Positions 35,759 through 47,000 of a stretch of 64,000 nucleotides of DNA are shown here, piece after piece (positions within the stretch are counted from its first letter, which is position 1; every line of letters begins with the position of its first letter). The stretch is from Balanoglossus misakiensis (Eukaryota > Hemichordata): positions 7,440,001-7,504,000 of the forward strand of contig CM082576.2 in NCBI GenBank assembly GCA_040954595.2, written 5' to 3'. Both the position numbers and the translations under genes were made by a program. Below the pieces are notes generated by a model. That model made no database searches, had not been told where the DNA came from, and worked only from the letters and a program-made list of their open reading frames with translations.

Positions 35759-37704
35759 CTACAGACATTCTTTTGGCGGAATGAAGACTTCGGGATCATG
35801 GATACCAGCAGTCACGTCAAAGAAGCTAAAATCCAAACAAAAGGTGTAAGAGTTAGTGCCATGACATTCAAGAGTTACCACCATGTTCAATCCAAACCCA
35901 TTGTTTTCTATGGTTAAAATGGACCTCTGTGGAGTGCACTGGGTGTGAAAGGGTTAAATATGTTGTCAATGTAGATGTAGGGAGGTTGACGAGACACATT
36001 CGATAACATTACTACAATTTTGTAATGTATGTACATGTACTAGTAAATGAGATGGACCGTGAGTGTATGGTAATTGGGATAAACTTACTCAGTGTGGACA
36101 ACTCCGGTTCTATTGCTAAAGTACACTTCAGAGACCGGGATGCACCCCTTGACAGTCCAGGAACCAGCATAACGACCTTTGAAAAGGAAAATAAATTACA
36201 CCAAAGACATAACATTATACACTTCCATTTGATGATTGCAACAAATATCGAGAGGTTGCATTTTCCAATAGTGTTGTTCTGTGCAATAAAGATAACCCAG
36301 CTTGTGCAGATAATGGACCAAGGAAAGTTGTAATCTCCAGACTTACCATGTTCTGTTTCTCCTCCCCATAACTGCACAGTCACGCCTTCACCAGGGGCTG
36401 CCAGGCTGCCAATAATTGTCTCTCCATAGAAAGTAGCATTGTGAGGAATGCTGATAGGGCGGAAAGGTCTGGTCAGCTCTGTCACTTTGCACTCTTTGGT
36501 TTTCAAGTTCAGCTGGTACTCTTTGCGCTGTTAGGAGGTGAACCATATGAAATTAAAATAAATCAGACTTAATAATGTTTCAGGCTAGCAATAGATGATA
36601 AACACAGCTCTGATTTTTAACAAAAAACATAGCTACAGCCTCATTACCATAATGACCTGGATTTTCTATTTGTCCTAGAAAACATCACATGACAAGGTGG
36701 CAGAAGTCATGTGATTAAGTCATGTGACAACTACACACAAAAGCATACACGAACATCTATTTGTATATGCATATATCCAGTTTTTCAAAGTGGCAGGCTG
36801 TCAAAAAAGCAACAGTTCTCCATTGTGATTTATATACTTGCCTCTCTGTGTAAATAAAGCGATGCAAAGAAGTCTTTCTTGTCCACAATGTTGACCTCTT
36901 CATAGGTATGGATCCTTTCATTGTACATATCATAGGCCATTCGGGCACGCGCCTCAAACTTTTTGCTTAGGTCAAACTGATAATAGTCAAAGAGAGAAAC
37001 ATAAGTTAATTGCAATTTACCGAAAATATTTTATTTAGACTGAAAAAAGAAAGTTATTTCTGGTCATACATGCATCCATTATACGAGCCCCACATTGACT
37101 TTTTTGCAGGTTTGTAGACTGACTCAATGATGCAGAAAATGATGGCAAGATGGCATGCTTTTATTTTTCTCCAGAAAAACAAATGCAAAGGTGGTGCATT
37201 TCTTGAAGAGGAACTTGGTGTTTTCACAGATTTCTGATCCTTTCTTCTTGCTGATGTAATGACTATAATTAATTACCTCAATGATCTTGGCTTCAAATAC
37301 AGCTGGGGCCACTGTAATGAAAAGCAGATATATAGATTTCAGTAATAATTAACATTTTTCTTTATCAGCTATTTAATTCATGGCCATTATATTTCATAAA
37401 CTATAACATTAACCTTAGCCACTGGTACTCTTCCAGGTACCAGAATTCACATGCATGTTCAATGTTGCAGGTGGGCCAGGGAAAGGCACAATCAAGAATA
37501 GGGGATAAGCATCGTTTTCATGAGATTGCTAGTAAAATCCTTCTAGAAGACCCCAGGTGTTGAAACGTGTGATTATGTATGCAGGTGATTACAAAACAGA
37601 ACATTGTAAAATGTAAACAAATGGTCATTTAACTTACTGCATGGTCTTGGTACCTGCCCGTACACTACACCAACCAAAGCCAATATTGCGAGTAATATGC
37701 GCAT
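35759..37704 (-). CDS. EPDR1: Ependymin-related protein (MERP/EPDR family), 190 aa
   Basis: Six exons join in frame: 37638-37704, 37277-37311, 36842-36976, 36347-36527, 36089-36176, 35759-35825. Residues 1-17 (MRILLAILALVGVVYGQ) are a clean signal peptide. The mature part has the ependymin pattern: ARMAYDMYNERI, KTKECKV (human TKQCSKM), ITIP/ISIPHNATF-type segment with an N-glycosylation NAT, WGGETEH, GSWTVKGCIPVSE (human YTVKDCYPVQE), and DFFDVTAGIHDPEVFIPP..C near the end. The family are secreted or lysosomal lipid-binding glycoproteins with conserved cysteines. Intron 3 uses a GC donor: only AG|GCAAGT keeps the phase with the next exon, whereas the adjacent GT shifts it. M-box motifs occur upstream and in intron 3. 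Confidence 0.93.
36685..36727. promoter_or_regulatory. Three M-box motifs in the ependymin-related gene intron 3
   Basis: TCACATGA (36685-36692), TCATGTGA (36707-36714) and TCATGTGA (36720-36727) are the same octamer in both orientations within 43 bp. This is the M-box/CLEAR-like core bound by MITF/TFE proteins. Function is inferred. Confidence 0.5.
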
Positions 37705-37829
37705 GGTTGATTCCTTCAAGTTCACTAAAGAAGAGTGCCCAGGTGTATGATTTTGGTCGATGTTGTAGGACTGCAGTGGGAGTGACTGTGCAGAAAAATC
37801 ACCTGAACTCCTTCGGATAACCTCTTGCC

Positions 37830-37861
37830 TCACATGACCCAATCACATGACTGACTCAGCA
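37830..37861 (-). promoter_or_regulatory. Paired M-box plus MARE-like site upstream of the ependymin-related gene
   Basis: TCACATGA at 37830-37837 and 37843-37850 are followed at once by TGACTCAGCA (37852-37861; TGCTGAGTCA on the gene strand). They lie 126-158 bp upstream of the start codon. M-boxes are read by MITF/TFEB/TFE3 and MARE/AP-1 by Maf, Nrf or Fos/Jun factors. No transcription start is known, so distance is to the ATG. Confidence 0.55.
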
Positions 37862-38487
37862 GGGCGATACTACATTGTCTACGGGTGCGGGTTAGGTTGT
37901 TCATAGGATGCATAAATACCTTTGGAGAAAATCTATGCAGCGTTCGATTCGTGTATTAGTGAAAATTAGGGGAAACATAGATTATACATGTGATACGTAT
38001 ACTTCTTCCAAAGCCATCCGTAGATAAAACGTCAACCAGGTTATGTGAGACTCTCCAGAGTCAATGAAATCGCCCACTTTTGTTGTCAACGTTTACCTGG
38101 TTGAGGTCACACCTACCTGTGGGTAAACGGACCCTCCCCCTAAAATTATCGTTTCAGTCGAAGATGTCGCCACCGCCCCCGGACCTGTCAATATCTTCTG
38201 CTGTAGTTTGGTCAACAAGACGTAGAAACAGACATGTTGCAACTTGTAGAATTACTTTTTGCGTGCGTTCACTTTTCTGAGACACAAAAGCTATGATGAT
38301 TGAAATTTATTTTGCCGTCGAACAAATTGTCTGGAAAAGGGATGCTGTAACATGAAATATGATACTGGAAAACAGAAAATAGAAAATTCTATAGCCTCTG
38401 GCCCAAAATAATTCTGTTATATCACCCGTATTTAGCCCTGGTGAGTCTCTCCAGCCAGGCGGTGATGGATTGGTGTGTGTTCTTGGA

Positions 38488-38511
38488 GGGGGGGGGGGGG
38501 GGGGGGGGGGG
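38488..38511. repeat. G24 homopolymer
   Basis: Twenty-four consecutive G on the plus strand, in noncoding DNA. It is a strong quadruplex former and a likely place for sequence-length error. Confidence 0.95.
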
Positions 38512-39442
38512 TTCCCAGTCCCACCATTTTTTTTCAGTATATTTGGAATGGGAAGTCACGTTATTTTTCATTTGTTGGATGTCACTGTGTTTTTCTATTA
38601 AAGGATCAAAACGCACTAAAATAATTTTCGTGATTCAATCACGGAACTTTCCTCACTTGAGGGACTGTGACCAAACTCAATCCACTGCAGTGCGCCCTCA
38701 TTTGTTCAATTACGCATACCTTTTGTTTTTCTTGCCCTCTTCCATCCAGCCGAAAATCAGTAAGACATGTAATTTATCCGCAAGAATTATCTACAATAGA
38801 AAACGAAAACCTGGAATGCATACTTATCCAAGAATTGTAAAAATTGCCTACACTGTCTTTTTGATATCTTTGATCTTATTTATTTAGTACATGTGTATAA
38901 AAAGTGCACTGACTTGGGGAAGTATAGAAAACGTACTAGTATTTTGTTACATTTAACCGAATATTCAGCCTATTGTTTTGTTTATATTTGTAGAATATGT
39001 TGTCCTTTTACATTTTTTTGATGTGGGGAAAACAAACTTTTTAACTTTTATGTAGAGTTCCGTGACCTCAAACAACTAACTTGTGCGCATGTCCTGGGTT
39101 GTTTTCATCTATTGATTTGCATATCAGTAAAACGTGAAAACACTCGTGCCCTCAAATAACACTGCATTCGCTGATGTGTGCAGAGCAATGCTGCCTCTTT
39201 GAACGGGTCGTCGCATGGACTGATCTACACTACATAGCCCAAATATCAAGGTTAGAAATACGTTGTTCGGTTTACAAACATTTATTCAAACACTGTGATG
39301 TTTTGATTGCAAGGAGAGAAGCGGAGCCGCGAGCGCGGAACTGGAAGGCAACCAACTTGTCTCGAGACGTGAGACGCATGTAAACAATCTAAGTACTTCT
39401 TGTTTATGTGAGTGTGTACTGCTAGCTTTGGTTGGTGACGAG

Positions 39443-42400
39443 ATGGAATCGTACGGGCTTCACTCGCCAGCTACGCTCCGGAAAGCCATTTATGGGAAAC
39501 CCGGGACGTATTCCCCGGTTATCCAACGGAAAAACATTTCTGGGGGTAAAGAGAATGCACCTGCACCGGGTTCGCCAACAGCCACGTCGAAGAAAATAGA
39601 TATTCCACAGTCACCAAAGCTTGGAAGGCAAGAGGCCAGTTACAGCCACAGTCCAACACGTAGCTTTTTGAATCTGTTCAAGAAATCAAAGAAGAAAGGG
39701 GGGTCGGTAGGCGATGACTCCCCATCAAACTCGCCAGACATCCAACGGCGACGTCGATTTTTTTCCAGTGAAAGCAACAACAGCGCTAGCGACTCGGAAC
39801 ATGATCATGAGAACCACGACGTGATGCCGCAAAATTCAGATTCGTCTCACAGTTCGTCCGAGGATGAAGAGAAGAGGCAACTGAAAGAGGGGGATATCAC
39901 TTTATTCGCCGTACCCAGCATCATAAGCGAACCCCACCCTCAGAAACTGACCTCGATCCTGAAAAAGCCGTGTGCGACATTCCCGTGCCGCGAGGATGAA
40001 GAGGAAACGGAACAGAATCCGGGGGAGGGGAAAGAGAAAGTAGTGAGTGAGAGGAAAGAGGGCTCCGAACGTGACAAATCTGCTGATGTCGAGGTTCAAT
40101 TCGCTGCGCAAGAGGGGAAACAGTGCGATAAAGAGGAAAAACCACAGGAAGAAATGGGGGACAGTCTGACAAAAGAAGAGCAAGAGGACGTAGATAGTAA
40201 TGAAGATGATGAGAAATCTAAAGAAAAGGATGGGCCTGGGAAAAATGTGTGCAAGGATGAAGACAGCGAAGAGTGGGATAAAGTGGGTGCAAGCCTCCCT
40301 CGCAGGAGATGTGTGAGTTGGGACCCCAGCGTGAAGGACCCCAAGCCACGCAAAGATTCATACACAACTTACATCGAGGGTTGGCATAAAGAATTTCTCC
40401 GCCAAGAGAGGGAGCGGAAATTGAGACTTAAAGAAATGCAAAAGCGGGTGAGTGCATGTAAAATCTCACGAAAGTGTACTGCCTGCCAACGATAAAGTTC
40501 CAATGTGTTCGGCAACAAACATATTTTGACACCAGTACAAAATTTGACCTTCCAGGCTTCCTGTGTATATTTAGGTCAGTTATGAGCCGGGGGCTATCAG
40601 CCAGGCAGAAGGCTTGTCGCCGCTTGTCTTAGCAGGAATTAACCCTGCGTACAGGTCTGTGTGTTCCCGGCGTTACACGGCCTCCACCACAGTGTAATGC
40701 CGGGAACACACAGACCGGTACGCAGAGCTAAGCAGGAATGCGCTTGCAATATTTACAAATGTAAATTGCTTCTAAATAATGACCAAAGAAAGTACATAAT
40801 CCTAGCCAGTGAACTACACTTGTCCAGTTGTAGGCTCGTAGACAGGAGGTTGTGTCAATCTGAAAAAAAATTATACCCAAAGTTGATTTGCTGAGGCGCA
40901 ACTTTATACTTCGCAAAAGGGTCATGTAAGGTGAAAGGCAAGATGATGCCCAGATGAATCAAGGTCCAGCACAACGGGCGGAGCCCATACTCACTAAGGG
41001 TATCATCTTTCTAACAACAATATACCAAGACCTCCCTTAGAGTTTGTTTTCACTCCCTTGTGATAAGATGATCTGCAGCATCTTGAATAGGGAGGGAAGT
41101 CAGAGCCTTCTGAAGTTGAATTCAATGCAAGATTCGACCAGTTTGTAAAAAAAAAGCGCTAAATAATTTAAAGGATGTGAGGAAGGGATTTAGCCTCAGG
41201 AGCTGGAACTCTACCACAAAAAGCTGCCTGTATTCATAACACTCTATTTTGATTTTCTACAAACACCAGTCTCTTTGTCTCATTGAAGCTTTTGGTCTGT
41301 TGGGTATGAAGACAAAAGAGTGTATTCGTGAACAAAAACTCTTTTAAAAAGAACTGTGTCACAGCAGTGCCACATGGGTATTGATATGTAAAAAAAGAAC
41401 AATAAAATAGACTTGGGAGGTTTCAAGGGAATTAAAGAATGCTTCTACTTACAGTGATCAGACATGCAAGGTACAATTGTATGCTTTTTTTACAATTCTC
41501 ACCCCTTTGCAGTGTACTTGCAAGGTTGCAGCCAAACTTAAAAACAAAAGGCAGAAATTCAAAAGTAGGTGTTAGAATTGATGAAGGCAAAACACATGAT
41601 GAAGTTGGACAGAGGTTAGGGCATGTTCCATTTTGGATGGGGGGGGTAACCATCAAGAACATCTAAAACAACCATCCCTCAACTAAACTAAACTGAACAG
41701 GGTTCTCCCCAGGAAAAAATCATAGAGTCGGGGCTAATTTGCATGCTAATTTGCATATTAATTAACATAAAATTTACATATAACATTAGCTTCTATTTGA
41801 CATCACTGTGGCCCCCCAATTATGTCGTCTGCTATCCTGTGTGTAGTGTACAAGTATTCTGCAGACTTGTGGACGCATAGCATGACCTGCAACAAAAGTT
41901 GCTACATCTTTTGTCAAGTTTAGATAAGGAGTTGCAAAATGCGTACGCTCACTTGTTGCCATATGTGCGTGTGTGCGTGTTACTAGGGCTATGATGCTAT
42001 TTATAGGACGCCTGGCTAAAGATAACTGGTGCACTGAATGAAATGGGCAGCGTACTGCCATTGACAGCGTGCAGAGCTGCGTTGCTTCTAGGGTGATAAA
42101 AGCAGTGATTAACACCGTAAAAGGTGTGAAATGACTCAGTTGTGTTCACTATTCATCAAGAATTGAAAGGAAGTAGCAAGTTATGGTAAAAACAAAAGCG
42201 GACGTAAGGCAAAAATACGGGAGTTGACAATAACACGTTAGCGTAGCGGGCAGACATAATAGCGTCGGGGGGAAAGCCATAGCGTCGGGGCCGTTAGTGA
42301 TAGCGTCGGGGGCCCCGACGCTGTTTGGGCCTGGGGAGAACCCTGCTGAACATCCACTTATCTGTCATTCAACAATCCTTAGATAATTTTCCAAAGACCG

Positions 42401-44068
42401 TCAATCTTCTATAGCTTTCTAAGTTTCTTTATACATGTACTAACCTTTTCTTTCTTTCTTTCACTTGCATTGTATGTTTGATTTCTACAATTTCTTCCTT
42501 CTATTATACTTTCCTTTCTAACAGCACTTCACGAGACAAACTTACAAAACCTATGATACCTCCTACTTGACGGCTACTGCTGCTTATTTCTAAAGAAATA
42601 ATAACAAACTGATAAATATAGGTTAGTACTTGGGTGTGTCTTGCTAAATCTGTGTGCCTCTGTGGATCTGCATCACCACTATTCACCCATATCACCATCA
42701 TCTATTTGGCAGAATAATGTCATATGAGACTCGAACTGAGCCCTTGGGGTCTTGCATCATGGTAAATAAGATGAGAAATTCTGTTTCTGTCTGCGGGTGC
42801 AGAGTTAACACTAGCATGGGTCGTTCCCGGGGGGAGGGGGGGGGTGCCCGCATTCAGATGTGTACATGTATATGTTTCCCATCATTTTTTATTTTTGTAG
42901 ATAATGATAAAGTTATCTTTACCAATGCCAGAGTATAACAATATTACTTCCTGGCTAATGACAAGAATATTTTCTATCGGCAAAAGAATACGGATGATCC
43001 CTGCAAATGGAAACCTGCCAGGACACTGCATATAAATATACGAACCTGTACATTCATAATCAGTAAGGTGCTCCGCAGTCACTCAGATGTAGTCATTCTC
43101 GCAAGCCAGAGCCGACCGTGTTTCCGCTCCGCGGAGCCTGTTGGCGGTAGCGCGTAGCAGTTGCCGTAAACAGGTCGTGGTTTTACGACGATGGATGTAG
43201 TGCTCAGATGTAGAGACAGTTGGAAAGCAAACAGCAGAGACCAAGCAAAGATAAAGATGCAGACTATCTCTGCAGCTGATTTTAATCAGATTGATTAGAA
43301 AGTATGAATTAAGTTTTACTTTGGTCGCAGCCAAAGTTCCATTTCACTAAACATGTCAACTTTAACAAAAACAGATACGTAGTCAGATTTAATAGAATAA
43401 TAAAGTCAGTAAGTAGAGTTACTATTAAAGTGTGTGTCAGTTGCTGACAATATGATGTACATGTATTTGCATTGGTCTAATAGAGATTACTACAGTATTT
43501 CATCTGGGTACGTGTATACGGCTTGACTTTTGGTAATCTTTCACAAAAGTTTCATGCAGTACAATACATCCCATAATTTGCCATCAATTGTTTGCTCTTG
43601 CCTGCGCTGATTCAATATCAACATTTTTAATCAAGTGTGCATTCTTTGCTTTCCCTGAATTCTCCAGTCTAATTACATGTACATAATAGAAAGAGAGAAT
43701 TTGATCTTGTAAATACAGCAACTTACAACAAGAGAAAGTCAAAATGTGGCTATATATGAGTGGGAGATGAGAATTCTAGGAAGACAAAAGTGATCATAAA
43801 TTACTGGTCATGAGAATTTCCAGTATTTCCTTTTAATAAGTTCGTGATCACGGAGCACAGCACTGCTGGTGTCGATGCAGAGTTGATCAAGCAGTTGAAT
43901 GACGTTTATAGCTCAGTGTATTTTTTCTTCTCTCTTTCCCTCTCTCTTCAGACACGCTACGAAAAACCCCAATGGCAGGAACCAACCAACTATTACAGGA
44001 TGAACTCGGGATTTTCGCCGTTTGGCGCGTGCAACATTTCCTGCGACTTAATGATGAGTCGGTGGTAA
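39443..44068 (+). CDS. Unrecognised acidic, Ser-rich protein, about 373 aa
   Basis: I do not recognise this gene. A large exon (39443-40447) opens MESYGLHSPATLRKAIYG and stays open for 335 codons in phase 0 to a GTGAGT donor. The best partner is 43952-44068 (acceptor TCTCTCTTCAG), which continues in frame as TRYEKPQWQEP and ends in DLMMSRW at a TAA. Visible parts: an N-terminal SP/TP-rich stretch (possible proline-directed phosphosites), a basic FKKSKKK patch, an Arg run RRRRFF, a long Glu/Asp/Lys-rich middle, and a C-terminal charged helix (EFLRQERERKLRLKEMQKR). The closing segment GFSPFGACNIS looks ordered and may be the conserved core. The 3.5-kb intron contains two DNA transposons. Extra exons could be missed. 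There is no signal peptide or membrane segment. Confidence 0.6.
40640..40730. mobile_element. 91-bp palindromic mini-transposon
   Basis: Two 39-bp arms (40640-40678 and 40692-40730) match at about 35 positions as inverted repeats around a 13-nt spacer. The right end CGCAGAGCTA is identical to that of the element at 30717-30781. Perfect 9-bp direct repeats AGCAGGAAT flank it at 40631-40639 and 40731-40739. It sits in the long intron of the unrecognised gene. Confidence 0.8.
41698..42345. mobile_element. 648-bp non-autonomous hAT-like DNA transposon
   Basis: Perfect 16-bp terminal inverted repeats, CAGGGTTCTCCCCAGG at 41698-41713 and its complement at 42330-42345, are flanked by CTGAA direct repeats (41693-41697 and 42346-42350). 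Subterminal GCGTCGGGG-type units occur once inside the left end and at least three times inside the right end, one as an inverted copy. CAG-starting termini and subterminal repeats are typical of hAT elements. A 5-bp duplication would suit the hAT5-type subgroup. The 109-codon minus frame inside is not transposase-like. Confidence 0.75.
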
Positions 44069-47000
44069 TAATTACCAACGCCATATGTTGATGATTTGGG
44101 CAATTGCGAAGTCAAAGGCGTGTATTATTAATTCACTGAAGCAGATCTGCCTCACACATCAAGGTGGACTGAATGCATTTTGTCCAAATGATGAACATCC
44201 AATGGAGAAGGATATGTCGAAGCCATGCAGCTGAAATCAATACACACTTTACAAGAGTTGGATTCTAAAGTACAATGTATGTACAAATTTAACTTGACCG
44301 AAAGCAAACCAGGGGATATAAATGTACCTGCACCAGTGTTATTTAGCTTTCACTTTGAGGAGTGTCATTTATATTCAAATGTGCGAATCACATATAAAAG
44401 CAACTTGATCACGTAACAACTCATCACAGGGAACTTTTCTGTTTAAAGTGTATGCTGTTATTTATGCATTTTTATGGAGGTTACATCTTGTGTAGTCCTG
44501 GATAGATTATTCAACTGTTAAATTTGTAGATCTAATCACCAGCAGACAGCTCTGCCATGTGTACTGCATTGGAATATCTTGCGCATTTTTCTAGACTAGC
44601 AACCTCCCTACCAACTCAACAATGTCTGCACAAAAATCAGTTCAGGACTATCATGTCTGTCATTCAATGTCAAACATGGAATTTGCTCACCACAGTTTGA
44701 AAACTAGGTAGAGGTGGATTTCATGGTTTTGGGATCACGGTTGTGTGTTTTACGAGATATGTCTAGCAAGCCAGCAATAATCAACAAAAATGTATTATCT
44801 ACTAAGAGATTATTTGAGATACAGCAGCACAATAATGAATTGTATGCAAATTCTCAAAAATGGTTTCAATATAAGTAAAGCCCACAGACATACAAGGGAT
44901 TCGAGTATTCTGCAATCACAGTGTTTCGGTGGTTATGGAAGAGATGGCTTCAGAAATAATGATAAGACTGAAAGTATTACTACAAATTGCAGAAATTGCA
45001 GCTTTCAAGTTGACAATGTCAGCTGCACGATTTTGTTCCAGCCATATTTCCCATGGAAGACAGTGTGGAAACTCTCACAAGTTGTATATGTCCCCTAAGC
45101 CAAGTATCTGAACTTTACTTGGATGTGATTCTGTTTAAATGCAGTCTAAACTAGAAAATGGATATGTTTTTAAGGCACTTGAATAATGTAATCATTTCTA
45201 CATGCAAATTAAAACTAAAAATTTGCAAGTGCTGTTAAAAGTGGTATTGTAGTGTTTGAATTTTAAGTTAGAAAAATCACATTTCAGGAAACTAGTGTCT
45301 TGGGGAAACGCTAAAAATAAGACTTTGACAGGTCTTCCACTATAGCAGCAGTATAATGGCATGTTTGTGAAGGGAAATAAATACGATTTAGGTCAAGGAC
45401 TAAAGGAAAATACCGTACAGTTTCCTATTGTGGTGTTTACACATTGAATGCAGCTTTGTCTGTCTGTCTGTGTGAGCTGAGTATGGCAATCACTCCAGCA
45501 CAAACTTACAGCGAATATGAATTTATATAGCAACACCATCATATCCTGTTATACATGTGGGTATAGGTAGACACAGAAAACCCTAAGGGGATTAAACATT
45601 CCCCATATTGTAACACACACACTGTATACAGTCAGTGAACTGTAACATATGGTTTGTACAAAGAGTATATTGATGCATTGTAAACTTTTGTTTTATAGAA
45701 TTCGGGAGATGTAATTATTGTCTACTCCCTTCTTGCTATTTGCTTCATTGAAAAAAAATGATCAAATTGTATCACAGCCATGCCTGCAGTGTGGCCTCAA
45801 ATATATGTTAAAGGTCTGGCTTTCTCAAAATAGGCAACACATCGCATTTGACAAGTCCAATATCCTATTTGTGGGTCAAACCATGATATTGGAAACGGGG
45901 TGGGATTGAAACCTATTGGCAAATGAGTGAGTGTATTATCATAATAGAGTTCAGATAGAGTTCATTCGAGAGCAAGTCTGTTCTAATACGTTTTACCTTG
46001 ACTCTATTCTGTGTGTTGTCATACAAAATATTTGCGGATATGTTGTGTATGTGAAAGCGGCAACTCAGACAACATGTGTATAGCCCAACATTACTGTTTG
46101 CTTGAACAACTCCATGACACCTACGTCATAACAGCCTGTCATAATAACAGTCTGTTACGATTTGTTTTTATGCCCTTGTGGCAATCCCTGCTTTGTAGTG
46201 CGACCTTGGATACAGGGGTCAGGGAAGAGTCAGCAATGAGAAATGTAGGAAGGTTTAATAGAAAAGGCAACGTCAAAAGTTCAATGTCTGATAAAAATAT
46301 ATTTCCCTAAGCTTGTTCCCCCAACCCCTTTGCAATGTAATTGACTTATATTGAGCCTAAGGCAATGATCTTTCACATCCTAAAATTCTAAAGAAAAAAA
46401 TGTTTGTCGATAATGAACTTCAACAAAATGTGCATAAAATTTAGTTGTGTTTTTATTCAATTTTTTATTTTATATTTTTAAAAATATATGTAAAATTGAG
46501 ATTTAGTTGAGCGTTTTGCAGTTTGAATTCAGTAACTGGAATTGACCACCGGGCCACGTAAAAAACAAGTACGGTAACTCTCATTTTAATAATTGACAGT
46601 GCATGTACCTGTTTTTGTTGCCCAGTCTCATTCTTGACTGTAGTTGTTGCAACTGGGGGAAAGATTGAAGTTGTCAAGCTTACCCACAATGCACCTGCCC
46701 AATATGCTGGCAAATGTAGATTAATATAGTTTCTGATCTGATAAAGCTTGAGTGAAATCTCATATTTTATACTCCAATGTACAACTTTACAAGAAGATAT
46801 TTAATAGCCTGAGTTAATGTATTTCTGCATCTATGCGTGTATGTGTCTGTATCTTCCATGAAATGTAAATTCACCAAATAACAGGATTAACTGTGTAGGG
46901 TTTTCTATTCTTCAAATACTTTTTCGTAGTTTAATTTTTTACAGTGAATGGTATACAATACTGTTGTAACTCAATTTTGGAAGGGCGATTAGGAAATCGG

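Larger units (their letters stand above)
37705..39442. promoter_or_regulatory. Divergent region: ependymin-related gene / unrecognised gene
   Basis: This is 1.7 kb between opposed starts. Its left end has two TCACATGA motifs and a MARE-like TGACTCAGCA. A G24 homopolymer lies at 38488-38511. The right end near 39300-39442 is CpG-richer and probably the promoter of the plus-strand gene. No exon is supported in between. Confidence 0.5.

Noticed and set aside
36832-36837. GT donor (GTATAT) for ependymin-related exon 3
   Set aside because: It gives phase 1, and the following exon then reads TQRVPAEL, unlike the family. The GC donor four bases earlier gives RKEYQLNLKTKEC in the right frame.
41786-42115. 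Possible transposase remnant inside the hAT-like element (109 codons, minus strand)
   Set aside because: It has no BED finger, RNase-H-like or hATC motif. The element is too short to be autonomous.
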